From Arenicola marina (Eukaryota; Annelida; Polychaeta; Arenicolidae), in contig OZ025253.1 in NCBI GenBank assembly GCA_964019135.1, positions 35,948,548 through 36,012,547 of the forward strand: a DNA stretch of 64,000 nucleotides, read 5' to 3'. Numbering within the stretch: the stretch's first letter is position 1; the number at the start of each line of letters is the position of its first letter. Shown here piece by piece: positions 1 to 11,600 of the stretch. The translations under genes were made by a program, and so were the position numbers. The notes under the pieces were generated by a model. The model worked only from the letters and a program-made list of their open reading frames with translations, ran no database searches and was not told the origin of the DNA.

Positions 1-274
1 TCTGTGGTTTTCTTCTTTGATGGCATCCATTTTTTTGTTCTATAACGTTTATCCTGTCGTGAGCCCTCTCTGTATCCTTCTTTATCTCCGTAACAGAAAG
101 TTCCATATATTCAATAGCCGTCTGAATTTCTGCTTTGTCTGTGAGTAGAACTTTTATTACTTCGCTGATATCCCCCAACTGGTCTAGTCGAGACTCGATC
201 TTTATCAGTCTTTCGTCCACACGTTTTGGCTCGGCAGCATCTGCTTGACCAGATGAAATGCAGGTTTTATCCAT
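1..274 (-). CDS. Partial coiled-coil ORF, N-terminal part only, running off the window edge
   Basis: Reading the minus strand from an ATG at 274-272 gives 91 codons without a stop, up to the window edge. The protein starts MDKTCISSGQADAAEPKR and continues with a charged, heptad-like stretch (VDERLIKIESRLDQLGDI, then IQTAIEYMELSVTEIKKD and RAHDRINVIEQK), which predicts a coiled coil. The C-terminus lies outside the window. A short, polar, coiled-coil N-terminus is typical of ORF1 proteins of LINE retrotransposons and also of many unrelated proteins. The next recognisable element on the same strand is a LINE reverse transcriptase further upstream in transcription (1.2-3.2 kb), but nothing shows that the two belong to one copy. 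I do not recognise a specific family. A host exon is possible but less likely, because no splice signal was identified. Confidence 0.4.
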   Translation of the reverse strand, partial: MDKTCISSGQADAAEPKRVDERLIKIESRLDQLGDISEVIKVLLTDKAEIQTAIEYMELSVTEIKKDTERAHDRINVIEQKNGCHQRRKPQ

Positions 275-1205
275 ATTAAGCGGTGCGGAGACCGTTTTGT
301 ACCGACATATCACTATCGCGAGTAATCCAAGAAAAGGGAAGGACCCTGGGTGTTACTGCCCGCCGCGCCTGTTGATTACTGGTACCTGCCACGTCAGACT
401 AGTCAATGACACTTGGCAGTGAAGCGTGGCCGTGAAACAAAGCCTACGACCAGGTATACAGTTACTGGCTATGGAACTGGCTTCACCTGTTGGTAACTTG
501 TACCTGTCGTGCAAAGCTGGTCAGTCTCAGTATATGTGTTCAGTGAGCCGTGGCACTGTACCGCAGCTTGTAGCAAGCTTTCAATTGCTGGCTGTGGCAA
601 ATATCGACCGCACAAATTATAAAAATTATAATTTTCCTCTTACTTGTTGATATTTCATCACGTTTGGTATTTCGACATTGAGTGCTGCCACATTTTAAAG
701 ACCGTTTCTCATCTGTCGTCATGTTAAGCTCCCAAAAGACGGGAAAGGTGGAGAGCAGTCTCACTGTGCAACCGTATGCATAGTCATCTTGTTGGTCCAA
801 AATCTAATCAAAATCTAATGTCCTATTTTATTTTAAAAGTGATTAATTGATCTTTGATCTTGATTATCCCTTTTTTTTATTTTGTTGCATACTTATATTG
901 TACGTACTTTTTTTGTTGATGTTCAGATTGACAAGATGATCTGGATGCCGTAGAAAGTTGTCCGGATTCGTCAGGAGTCTTTCGGTTTAGTCTGTTCTAT
1001 TTGTTCATATTGGTTTTTGATCCGTCCTGTATGGTCACTATGGTAACCTAGTTATTTTGTCTGTTATGATTATCAGCTAGCTGGCGATAAAAAGCAATAA
1101 CAGTTTATTGAAGTACTTTAGGCACAAGGCCCATGGTACATATATACAGTTTACAAAATTAAGCGCAAATACGTACGTGCGTCACAGGTTTTCTAACGTT
1201 GCGCG
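275..1205. other. No gene recognised; AT-rich spacer and probable LINE 3' tail
   Basis: Short ORFs of 74-86 codons overlap on both strands around 426-800 but show no recognisable domain and look like chance frames. The last 120 bases (about 1,085-1,205) lie directly downstream of the LINE coding remnant on the minus strand. They contain AGGCACAAGGCCCATGGTAC near 1,119, which resembles a LINE 3' UTR by position. Confidence 0.5.
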
Positions 1206-1882
1206 TCACTGGGCGCTGGCTTCATATACAAATTTGGCTAGGTTTTTAATTACAATTTGATCCAGGTTACACATAAGGTCAATAAAGTTGGTACTCGTGG
1301 GATATCTGATGAGATTTCGCGAATGTAATTTTCCTCTAGAATCTTCTTCTAGACACCGGATGCACCTTGCTAGAGCTTTTCTGTGACTCACATTGGTGAT
1401 ATCCTTTAAATACAGTTCTGGTTATAGCAAGGATTTAAATTGCGTTAACATATCAAGTTTAATGCGCTCGGTTAATTCACTTAGCCACTCTTGTTGGGCC
1501 ACATCATTTAATCTCTGCCTAATTTCACTAATACACATTTTAACAGATCCTACCTCCTGAATTACCCAACTAATACCAAAGCCTAGTCTATAGAGAGTGT
1601 TTTAACGCTGGTAGCCCATGTAATTCTTCCAGCTTTATCAAGGTTATACAATATCTCATTACAAGCTTTCGTTAATCTGGAGTCATCCATTCTTAACCAT
1701 TTACACCTATATTTAATAACTCGTTGAATGCATAATACTTTGATGGGTCTTCTTCCACATTCCCCCATGGAAGCTACATTGGCAGTTTGACTGCGTAACT
1801 GCAGGATGAGCGCGCTTGCAATATCTGGTTTGAACCTGTTCAATACAATCATGAGTACTATTTCCCCATATTTCACTACCAT
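1206..1882 (-). pseudogene. C-terminal region of the LINE ORF2, broken
   Basis: Positions 1,882-1,583 continue the RT protein past the thumb (ANVASMGECGRRPIKVLC, then KACNEILYNLDKAGRITW). Positions 1,391-1,206 encode SHRKALARCIRCLEEDSRGK and later FIDLMCNLDQIVIKNLAKFV. In related LINEs the C-terminus has a small cysteine/histidine motif between an arginine-rich start and a final leucine-rich helix. Here the ends are present, but the Cys-His centre appears deleted, so only about 60 codons remain of a longer tail. The two pieces are in different frames. Assignment rests on position and on the overall pattern, so it is less certain than the RT core. Confidence 0.6.
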
Positions 1883-2907
1883 ATGTTAACACAGGAATAA
1901 CCATTTTATCAAAAACCCTCCAATAGGTCTCCATATCAACTGTCCTATTTGCTTGTAGAGCCAGGGTTTTCTGTGCCATAGTCCAGTTCAATCGACTGGA
2001 ACAATCTAGCCTTAGGTACTTGTAATAAGACACAATTTCAACTACTTTCCCATCCAGGTACCATTTCTCATTAGCTTTAACTACACCCCCATTTCTAAAA
2101 ACCATGAGTTTTGTCTTGGCGAGATTGACTGACAGTTCCCAAATACTACAGAAATTTGATAAACCATTAATACATTTTTGCAGTTTACCTATAGTGTCAC
2201 TCATTTCATTTAAATTGTCTGCATAATGTGGTACATACATTGTCAAATTGTTCATCTATATAAATACCGTTTTTCCCAGCAGATGCACACCTATCAAGTA
2301 CTGAGTTAACATAAATAACAACTGACAATGGGCTGATGAGGCAGCCCAGTCTGGTGCCAACTACCATGTCGAAATAAGCAGACATACCTTCGCTTGTAGC
2401 CACAGCCGAGTTTAGTTTAGAATACATGGATTGTAACACCCGTAGTATATTACCGTGAATAAGTTAATAAGTTTACACCATGTCAATTTATGATTAACAG
2501 AATCAAATGCTTTACTAAAATCACGAAGTATTCAATAGAACCGGCCACCTTTTTTAGATAGATACTTTTGAGTTAGACTTTGTAAAACAAACCTATTATC
2601 TACGGTTTATCTTCCTTTTCTGAAAACTGCTTGCTCTTCACCAAGTAGAGATAACCCTTCTGCCCATTCTGTTAATCTGTCGTGGTCCCTTCCAGTACAG
2701 TGGAATAATAATAGCTTGCGACCAGCTCTCATGAAAGACACCACTTTCTAATATTTTATTGAATAAAGATACCAGTAGTGGGGTAACAAAATACATAGTA
2801 TGTTTGAATAATTCAACAATGAGACCATCAGGACCTGGTGCCTTTCTATTTGGCATGTCCAGAATAGATTTGATAATTTCATCCGCTGAAATCTCACCAT
2901 TTAGCAA
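1713..2907 (-). pseudogene. Reverse transcriptase domain of the LINE, frame-broken
   Basis: This stretch holds the RT core. From the N-terminal side, 2,907-2,638 encodes DEIIKSILDMPNRKAPGPDG and then FHESWSQAIIIPLYWKG, matching the LINE pattern K-A-P-G-P-D-G followed by a W-x-x-A-x-I-x-P-L motif. Box A with its catalytic Asp (FSKAFDSVNH) lies at 2,490-2,522 in a different frame. The piece 2,439-2,206 contains GTRLGCLISPLSVVIYVN, equivalent to the usual R-Q-G-C-x-L-S-P-x-L-F motif. The piece 2,255-1,713 contains HYADNLNEMSD, where the expected second catalytic Asp of Y-A-D-D is Asn. Next come LSVNLAKTKLMVFRNGG and YYKYLRLDCSSRLNW, which match the thumb region of LINE RTs. The lost Asp and the frame changes rule out activity. 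Confidence 0.85.
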
Positions 2908-3165
2908 ATCTGGTCAATTTTCCACACACATGTTACACTGGGCCTCATGTGCTTCCAAGAACCTGGAAGCTGTATCATAAAAGTGATTGCAACAATTGGT
3001 TTCTTTGTTTAGTAAATTTGCAAAATACAGCTTTCAATCATCCAGTGAAATATTCACAACCTTGTTCTTGCCATGCATGGATCTTAATGCCTTCCAGCAG
3101 GGGTTTGCATCGTAGAAGTTCTGTTTGAGTTCTAATCGTTTCTGATAAAAAGCAGTAAGGTAGGC

Positions 3166-4991
3166 ACAAGCCCCAGGGTATTGTCAATATCAGTCAGTCA
3201 ATCAATTGATCTTTATGAAGTTGCTGTGTCGATGTCAGTGTCACACAAATGAAAGTCTTCACTTAATTACAAGTGTATTAAATAATTACAGGCGCCTTAA
3301 ATAATTCCTCTTGCCTAGATTCCTTCTTCACTCTCTTTCTCTTGTCTCATAATCCTTTCCTTATCGCCCACCCTTCCGGAGACTTACTCACGCACATTTT
3401 TCCAGGTGCTTGGTTATGTCTCATTTCGTCATCCAATATCAGCGGACATTTCGTAACAATATATTTTATGTTTATGCTGGTTAAATAAAAATGTATCTAT
3501 GCATAAACCAGCCACAATTTCATAATATTACTAAATTCCTTATGCATTATTTGTTATCAATATTGTTAATAGTTTGTTGCTCTCTTGTTTCGTTATTATA
3601 TTTCGCATGTATAGACATCAGAACAAACGCACCTATGAGAGGTGTAATTTGAATTGAACTGATGTATGACTGAAGGCAACCGTTTACATGTATATGCTAC
3701 TTGGATAGTAAGTTTGCCGCACCAGTTTAATTTAGACATGCTACACAATTTCATCCTAAACATTACACGCCGATAAGTACATGTAAGCTTGCTGACTCTG
3801 TGGAAATGGAAAAGTGACAGTACTGGTCTAGTTTGTGGGGCGCAGCCAGCCATACGCACGTATGCACGTACATGCACATTGGGTTGTGCCGGTACATGCA
3901 ATCCTGTTTTCGAGATTAATTTGTTTCATTCAATATGAATCAGGTGCGTGCACTTGCTGAAGTCCTGGCTACGGCCCTTGTTCTCCTGCAACTGTTTGTC
4001 CAAATACCCATAGCAAGTATGAATTTAACAAAACTGAAGCAAATTTAGAAAGCTAATGTTAACACAATATATCTACCAAGTTGTTCTTTTGAAACTTGCC
4101 TATTTGAATGTTAGTTGCATTCAGGATTGAAAAAAACTGTAAAGGTAGAGGTCCACACTTTTAACCGTTCGGTTAGGACGTAAACATCGTTACCGCAGAC
4201 CTTTAAGCCCAGTCTGTGCGATAAATACAACGGTAAGAGCGGCCGGCAAACTACGCCTCTACACACGTAAGCAAGCTCACTAATAAATCGTCAGGCTGTG
4301 CCCACGTCTGCTTGAATTTTTCTGGGCCATAAATATGCCAACATATACCTTGCGTGTAAACACATTCCTAATTAAGGATGCTCAACATACATCTACCCCA
4401 CCTACTCAAAACTAGGACAGCGGCGCAGGAAATGAAATGTTGGTGTCTCAGGCAACCGTTGCGAACATTGAAGTTAAATTGGATCAAGAACTCTTCTTGG
4501 ACAACCAAAGGGGGATAGATCAAACTGAAACGGCCTTTTATTGATGTCTTCGACTATGTGTGTATCTTGTAGACGTATTAGAGTTAAGTGTTACCCGAAT
4601 GGAAGGTATGGAGGGGTTCATGCAGTAAATGATGCAGTAAACCCTTAGTGATATATTGCTCAATGTTTCCTGAGTAAAAGGCGATATCGTATTTTCTCCG
4701 TTAATTGGGATTACGGTTTAATTATCCTCGTGAAGCGATAATGAATTGTTTTTAAATCCGCCCCCCCGTCACCTTTACCATACCCTTTACGATCATGCCA
4801 TACAACATGTTCATATCACGTGGTAAACCATCTCACCCTCATGAAAAACCATGCCTTCATAGCGTCTAACATACCCTCTCATGACCATGACAAGCAAAGC
4901 GTTTACGTCGTCTGCCCCACCCTCTCACGGTCATATTAAGCCAAGCATTCACAACGACAAAGCAAGCATTCAGTCGCAGTAGCCCCCCACG
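3166..4991. other. No gene recognised; unique intergenic DNA
   Basis: This stretch contains no domain that I recognise. A 101-codon minus-strand frame at 3,596-3,901 starts with ATG but has no motif, signal peptide or repeat that would support it, so it is left out. The first 30 bases hold AGGCACAAGCCCCAGGGTA (about 3,163), which resembles a motif near 1,119 at the other end of the LINE remnant. Composition is mostly AT-rich up to about 4,750 and becomes CT-rich after that. Confidence 0.5.
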
Positions 4992-5009
4992 CCCCCCCCC
5001 CCCCCCCCC
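4992..5009 (+). repeat. Poly-C homopolymer, 18 bases
   Basis: A run of 18 C follows a CCCCCCACG stretch. Exact length in assemblies is unreliable for such runs. Confidence 0.9.
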
Positions 5010-5099
5010 AACTGGATTCAGACATTCCTAACTATAAAATCACTTTACGTAAAGACGGCCGGACACCAGCACGTCTTGCAACTCTCCTGCGTTGAGGTA

Positions 5100-5480
5100 A
5101 ATTGACGTTCGGGCGGCGGACAGAACTGTGGGTGTTAGTGGCCGGGGGGGGGGGGCGCAAAGGTAGAGGAATGTTGTGGGTGTCGGCGGACGCGGGTAGC
5201 GGGCAGGGGTGCAGGTGTGAAGGGTTTCGGTGGGCTTGGGGGCTGCAGGAGTCCGGTGGGTGGGTGTGGAGGGTGGGCAGAAGGAAGTGCATTAACCCTG
5301 GTTAGTGCGGGTGGGCGAGGGGGTGAGGGGGCTAGGAGTCCATGAATTTTATGCCTCTAGGGCGTGTGCAGGAAACACCGGGCACAGATATACCTTATGG
5401 TCTGAGATGAGTGTGTGTGTGGGGGGGGGGGGGGGGGGGGGGGGGCATGCACGGTTTGTGTGGATGAGCGGCGGAGGGAG
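5100..5480 (+). repeat. G-rich low-complexity region with a 25-base poly-G run
   Basis: The plus strand is strongly G-rich, with 12 G at 5,144-5,155, many GGGTGGG-type tracts, a short GT repeat at 5,411-5,420, and 25 G at 5,421-5,445. Overlapping short ORFs on both strands here (for example 5,032-5,292 minus and 5,305-5,556 plus) are poly-Gly or poly-Pro artefacts of the composition. The tract spacing could allow G-quadruplex structures; this is inferred from base runs only. Confidence 0.85.
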
Positions 5481-6139
5481 GGGCAGGAGTCTGGCGAGAC
5501 ATTTCTTTTTTCGGTTGCTTACCAAGGCGCGAATGCACTCTTCAAGTCTCAATTGACCCTGCATTCATATAGCCATGGCGAGTGACGCCATACACCGGGT
5601 ATTGCATGGAGGTGCTGCCTTTGGTCCGGGTACAGAGGTAATAAGGTATATCTCTGTTGGTGCCCTGTATAGTACCTTTGTTGTGTATATGAAGTAGAAC
5701 AGCTATTCGTTATCTGGTTTATTGGGTTGCCGCGTGTTTATAGGGCTAATCCGCGGCTCCATGCCATCGATGCCATCGCGTGGTCGATATATTAGAAGGG
5801 AGCGGTCGCCAAACAAGCGACGATCGTTCACGTAATATATCGTGGGGAAGCCCGTTGTTGCCGATGATATTTCTTTATTAACATATTACTGTGATATTTT
5901 GGCGCCGGCTACTTCCAAAAATGTTCCGGTTGCCCTGACGGAGGGGCGAACCTGCGATCAGTCGATCACCGGGCCGACACGCAGCTGTAGGGCTGCAAAG
6001 GAATAATCCCACAGGCCGGTCACTATAACAGGTCCACTTATATCACCGGCAAGCCGAGGCTGATATGCTACATACCGCCCTTTCACGCAATAACGATGGT
6101 CACACATACAAGGGCTGATGGACTCGTAGCTTGCTAGAC
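5481..6139. other. No gene recognised; unique DNA
   Basis: Nothing recognisable as a gene or known repeat. An 82-codon minus frame at 5,958-6,206 has no recognisable domain and overlaps the palindromic segment described next. Confidence 0.45.
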
Positions 6140-6206
6140 AATGGGGAACTCGAGCACGGGCCTTTTTCGCACTAGCGTGGTGGCGCCACTGCGCTAGCGG
6201 TCCCAC
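6140..6206 (-). mobile_element. Possible tRNA-derived SINE head (weak)
   Basis: Read on the minus strand, this segment has a sequence resembling a Pol III box A (TAGCGCAGTGG, 6,186-6,196). About 30 bases downstream is a box-B-like GCTCGAGTTCCCC near 6,143-6,155. That order and spacing are usual for tRNA-derived SINEs. The box B match is imperfect, no second copy or poly-A end was found, and a 26-bp imperfect palindrome (6,172-6,197) overlaps box A and could explain part of the resemblance. Confidence 0.28.
6172..6197. repeat. 26-bp imperfect palindrome next to the satellite
   Basis: The arms CTAGCG and CGCTAG flank a perfect central GTGGCGCCAC; 22 of 26 positions are symmetrical. It lies about 130 bases before the satellite begins. 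Confidence 0.75.
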
Positions 6207-6325
6207 CAGTGCTCTTCTGTCATGCTACCGGCGCAACGGATACATGTATTTTTCGTCTCTACATCTTCTAGCATTCAGAGTTTGCTCCGAATAGGGCATG
6301 CACGTGAATCTCGTTTTATGTGTGC

Positions 6326-7106
6326 GATAACTCCTTTTCGACACGAGATCCCTCCTTTATTGACACGAGATCCCCTATTTATCGACACGAGATCTCCTCC
6401 GCGTCCACACAAGATCCCTTCTTTATTGACACGAGATCCCCTCCTTATCGACACGAGATCCCCTTCTCATCTACACGAGCTACCTTCTTTACTGACACGA
6501 GATCCCCTCCTTATCGACACGAGATCCCCACCTCATCCACAGGAGATCCCTACTTTATTGACGGGAGATCCCCTCCTTATCGACACGAGATGCCATCCTC
6601 ATTCACACGAGATCCCTTCTTTATTGACGCGAGATCCCCTTCTTATCGACACGAGATTCCTTCTTTATTGACACGATATCCCCTCCTAATCGACACGAGA
6701 TCCCTTCCTCATCGACACGAGATTATCTCCTTATCGACACGAGATCCTCTCCTTATCCACACGAGATCCCCTTCTAATCCACACGAGATCATTTCTTTAT
6801 TGACGCGAGATCCCCTCCTTATCGACACGAGATTTCCTCCTCATCCACACCAGATCCTTCTTTATTGACGCGAGATCCCCTCCTTATCGACACGATATCC
6901 CCTCCTCATCGACACGAGATCCCCTGCTTATCGACCCGAGATCCTCTCCTCACCCACACGAGATTCCTTCTTTATTGACACGAAATCCCATCCGCATCCA
7001 TACGAGATCCCTTCTTTATTAACACGAGATCGCCTCCTCATCCACACGAGATCCCTTCTTTATTGATGCGTGATCCCCTCCTTATCGACACGAGAACCTT
7101 TCTTTA
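6326..7106 (+). repeat. Left-edge, founder-like segment of the satellite with regular A-B-C triads
   Basis: The first 4-5 triads (about 6,345-6,650) keep strict A-B-C order and carry distinctive variants such as CTCCGCGTCCACACAAG (about 6,396), CCACCTCATCCACAGGAG and TGCCATCCTCATTCACACG. These variants recur in the last 6 kb of the array but are rare in the centre. Two overlapping plus frames stay open here (6,222-6,671 and 6,320-6,868). The first begins with ATG in unique DNA, encodes 39 non-repeat residues and then runs into satellite translation. Confidence 0.8.
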
Positions 7107-8602
7107 GTGACACGAGATTATCTCCTTATCGACACAAGATTCCCTCCTCATCGACACGAGATCCTCTCTTTATTGACGTGGGATCCCCTTCTTATTGACG
7201 CGAGATCCCTTCTTTACCGACACGAGATCCCATCCGCATCCGCGCGAGATCTCTTCTTTATTGACGCGATACCCCCTCCTTATCGACACCAGATCCCCTT
7301 CTTATCCACACGAGATCCTTTCTTTATTGACGCGAGATCCCCTCCTTATCGACACGAGATCCCCTCCTTATCTACGCGGGATCATTTCTTTATTGACGCA
7401 AGATCCCTTCCTTATCGACACGAGATTTTCTCCTCATCCACACGAGATCCTTTCTTTATTGACACGATATCCCCTCCTTATCGACACGATATCCCCTCCT
7501 CATCGACACGAGATCCCCTGCTTATCGACGCGAGATCCTCTCCTCACCCACACGAGATTCCTTCTTTATTGACACGAGATCCCATCCACATCCATACGAG
7601 ATCCATTCTTTATCAACACGAAATCGCCTCCTCATCCACACGAGATCCCTTCTTTATTGACGCGAGATCCCCTCCTTATCGACACGAGATCCCTTCTTTA
7701 TTGACAAGATATCCCCTCCTTATCGACACGAGATCCCCTCCTCATCCACAGGAGATCCCCTGCTCATCCACACGAGATCCCTTCTTTATTTACGCGAGAT
7801 CCCCTCCTTATCGACACGATATCCCCTCCTCATCGACACGAGATCCCCTGCTTATCGACGGGAGATCCTCTCCTCATCCACACGATATTCCTTCTTTATT
7901 GACACGAGATTCCATTAACATCCATACGAGATCCCTTCTTTATCGACACGAGACCCCCTCCTCATCCACACGAGATCCGTTCTTTATTGACGCGAGATCC
8001 CCTCCTTATCGACACGATATCCCCTCCTCATCGGCACGAGATCCCCTGCTTATCGACGCGAGATCTTCTCCTCATCCTCACAAGATTCCCTCTTTATTGA
8101 CACGAGATCCACTCGTCATCCACACGAGATCCCCTCTTCATCCATACAAGATCCCTTCTTTATTGACACGAGATCCCCTCCATATCGATACGAGATCCCC
8201 TCCTCATCCATACGAGATCCCTTCTTTATTGACACGAGATCCACTCGTCATCCATACGAGATCCCTTCTTTATTGACAGGAAACCCCCTCCTCATCCACA
8301 CGAGATCCTTTCTTTATTGACGCGAGATCCCCTCCTTATCGACACGATATCCCCTCCTCATTGACACGAGATCCCTTGCTTATCGACGCGAGATCCTCTC
8401 CTCATCCACACAAGATTCCTTCTTTATTGACACGAGATCCACTCGTCATCCACACGAGATCCCCTCTTCATCCACACGAGATCCCTTCTTTTTTGACACG
8501 AGATCCCCTCCATATCGATACGAGATCCCCTCCTCATCCACACGAGATCCCTTCTTTATTGACGCGTGATCCCCTCCTTATCGACACGAGAACCTTTCTT
8601 TT

Positions 8603-11600
8603 GTGACACGAGATTTCCTCCTTATCGACACAAGATCCCCTCCTTATCGACACGAGACCCTTTCTTTAGTGACACGAGATTCTCTCCTTATCGACACAAG
8701 ATTCCCTCCTCATCGACACGAGATCCTCTCTTTATTAACGCGAGATCCCCTTCTTATTGACGCGAGATCCCTTCTTTACCGACACGAGATCCCATCCGCA
8801 TCCACGCGAGATCCCTTCTTTATTGACGCGATATCCCCTCCTTATCGACACCAGATCCCCTTCTTATTCACACGAGATCCTTTCTTTATTGACGCGAGAT
8901 CCCCTCCTTATCGACACGAGATCCCTTCTTTATTGACACGAGATCCCCGCCTTATCGACACGAGATCCCCTCCTTATCTACGCGGGATCATTTCTTTATT
9001 GACGCAAGATCCCTTCCTTATCGACACGAGATTTTCTCCTCATCCACACGAGATCCTTTCTTTATTGACACGAGATCCCCTCCTTATCGACACGATATCC
9101 CCTCCTCATCGACACGAGATCCCCTGCTTATCGACGCGAGATCCTCTCCTCACCCACACGAGATTCCTTCTTTATTGACACGAGATCCCATCCACATCCA
9201 TACGAGATCCCTTCTTCATCAACACGAGATCGCCTCCTCATCCACACGAGATCCCTTCTTTATTGACGCGAGATCCCCTCCTTATCGACACGAGATCCCT
9301 TCTTTATTGACAAGAGATCCGCTCCTTATCGACACGAGATCCCTCCTCATCCACAGGAGATCCCCTGCTCATCCACACGAGATCCCTTCTTTATTTACGC
9401 GAGATCCCCTCCTTATCGACACGATATCCCCTCCTCATCGACACGAGATCCCCTGCTAATCGACGGGAGATCCTCTCCTCATCCACACGATATTCCTTCT
9501 TTATTGACACGAGATCCCATCCACATCCATACGAGATCCCTTCTTTATTGACACGAGACCCCCTCCTCATCCACACGAGATCCTTTCTTTATTGACGCGA
9601 GATCCCCTCCTTATCGACACGATATCCCCTCCTCATTGACACGAGATCCCTTGCTTATCGACGCGAGATCCTCTCCTCATCCACAAAAGATTCCTTCTTT
9701 ATTAACACGAGATCCACTCGTCATCCACACGAGATCCCCTCTTCATCCACACGAGATCCCTTCTTTATTGACACGAGATCCCCTCCATATCGATACGAGA
9801 TCCCCTCCTCATCCACACGAGATCCCTTCTTTATTGACGCGTGATCCCCTCCTTATCGACACGAGAACCTCTCTTTAGTGACACGAGATTATCTCCTTAT
9901 CGACACAAGATTCCCTCCTCATCGACACGAGATCCTCTCTTTATTGACGCGGGATCCCCTTCTTATTGACGCGAGATCCCTTCTTTACCGACACGAGTTC
10001 CCATCCGCATCCACGCGAGATCCCTTCTTTATTGACGCGATATCCCCTCCTTATCGACACCAGATCCCCTTCTTATCCACACGAGATCCTTTCTTTATTG
10101 ACGCGAGATCCCCTCCTTATCGACACGAGATCCCTTCTTTATTGACACGAGATCCCCGCCTTATCGACACGAGATCCCCTCCTTATCTACGCGGGATCAT
10201 TTCTTTATTGACGCAAGATCCCTTCCTTATCGACACGAGATTTTCTCCTCATCCACACGAGATCCTTTCTTTATTGACACGAGATCCCCTCCTTATCGAC
10301 ACGATATCCCCTCCTCATCGACACGAGATCCCCTGCTTATCGACGCGAGATTCTCTCCTCACCCACACGAGATTCCTCCTTTATTGACACGAGATCCCAT
10401 CCACATCCATACGAGATCCCTTCTTTATCAACACGAAATCGCCTCCTCATCCACACGAGATCCCTTCTTTATTGACGCGAGATCCCCTCCTTTTCGACAC
10501 GAGATCCCTTCTTTATTGACAAGAGATCCGCTCCTTATCGACACGAGATCCCCTCCTCATCCACAGGAGATCCCCTGCTCATCCACACGAGATCCCTTCT
10601 TTATTTACGTGAGATCCCCTCCTTATCGACACGATATCCCCTCCTCATCGACACGAGATCCTCTGCTTATCGACGGGAGATCCTCTCCTCATCCACACAA
10701 GATTCCTTCTTTATTGACACGAGATCCACTCGTCATCCACACGAGATCCCCTCTTCATCCACACGAGATCCCTTCTTTTTTGACACGAGATCCCCTCCAT
10801 ATCGATACGAGATCCCCTCCTCATCCACACGAGATCCCTTCTTTATTGACGCGTGATCCCCTCCTTATCGACACGAGAACCTTTCTTTTGTGACACGAGA
10901 TTCCCTCCTTATCGACACAAGATCCCCTCCTTATCGACACGAGACCCTTTCTTTAGTGACACGAGATTCTCTCCTTATCGACACAAGATTCCCTCCTCAT
11001 CGACACGAGATCCTCTCTTTATTAACGCGAGATCCCCTTCTTATTGACGCGAGATCCCTTCTTTACCGACACGAGATCCCATCCGCATCCACGCGAGATC
11101 CCTTCTTTATTGACGCGATATCCCCTCCTTATCGACACCAGATCCCCTTCTTATTCACACGAGATCCTTTCTTTATTGACGCGAGATCCCCTCCTTATCG
11201 ACACGAGATCCCTTCTTTATTGACACGAGATCCCCGCCTTATCGACACGAGATCCCCTCCTTATCTACGCGGGATCATTTCTTTATTGACGCAAGATCCC
11301 TTCCTTATCGACACGAGATTTTCTCCTCATCCACACGAGATCCTTTCTTTATTGACACGAGATCCCCTCCTTATCGACACGATATCCCCTCCTCATCGAC
11401 ACGAGATCCCCTGCTTATCGACGCGAGATCCTCTCCTCACCCACACGAGATTCCTTCTTTATTGACACGAGATCCCATCCACATCCATACGAGATCCCTT
11501 CTTCATCAACACGAGATCGCCTCCTCATCCACACGAGATCCCTTCTTTATTGACGCGAGATCCCCTCCTTATCGACACGAGATCCCTTCTTTATTGACAA

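Larger units (their letters stand above)
1206..3165 (-). mobile_element. Decayed non-LTR retrotransposon (LINE) ORF2 fragment
   Basis: The minus strand carries, in order, the linker before the reverse transcriptase, the RT core and a C-terminal tail of a LINE ORF2. The linker (about 3,165-2,990) reads FYDANPCWKALRSMHGKNK. It is followed by the RT fingers motif NRKAPGPDG, catalytic box A (DFSKAFDSVNH, 2,490-2,522), the RLGCLISPL motif, a box C with HYADN, and KTKLMVFRNGG. A C-terminal remnant ends with NLAKFVYEA. No endonuclease domain is visible upstream, so the copy is 5'-truncated or interrupted near 3,165. The pieces lie in at least five changes of reading frame, with in-frame stops, so it is inactive. 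The clade was not assigned; the motifs are those of LINE RTs with an ORF2-type layout. Identification as a LINE is secure; the exact ends are not. Confidence 0.85.

Noticed and set aside
3596-3901. 101-codon minus-strand ORF
   Set aside because: ATG present but no domain, no repeat or signal features, and length within chance expectation for AT-rich DNA.
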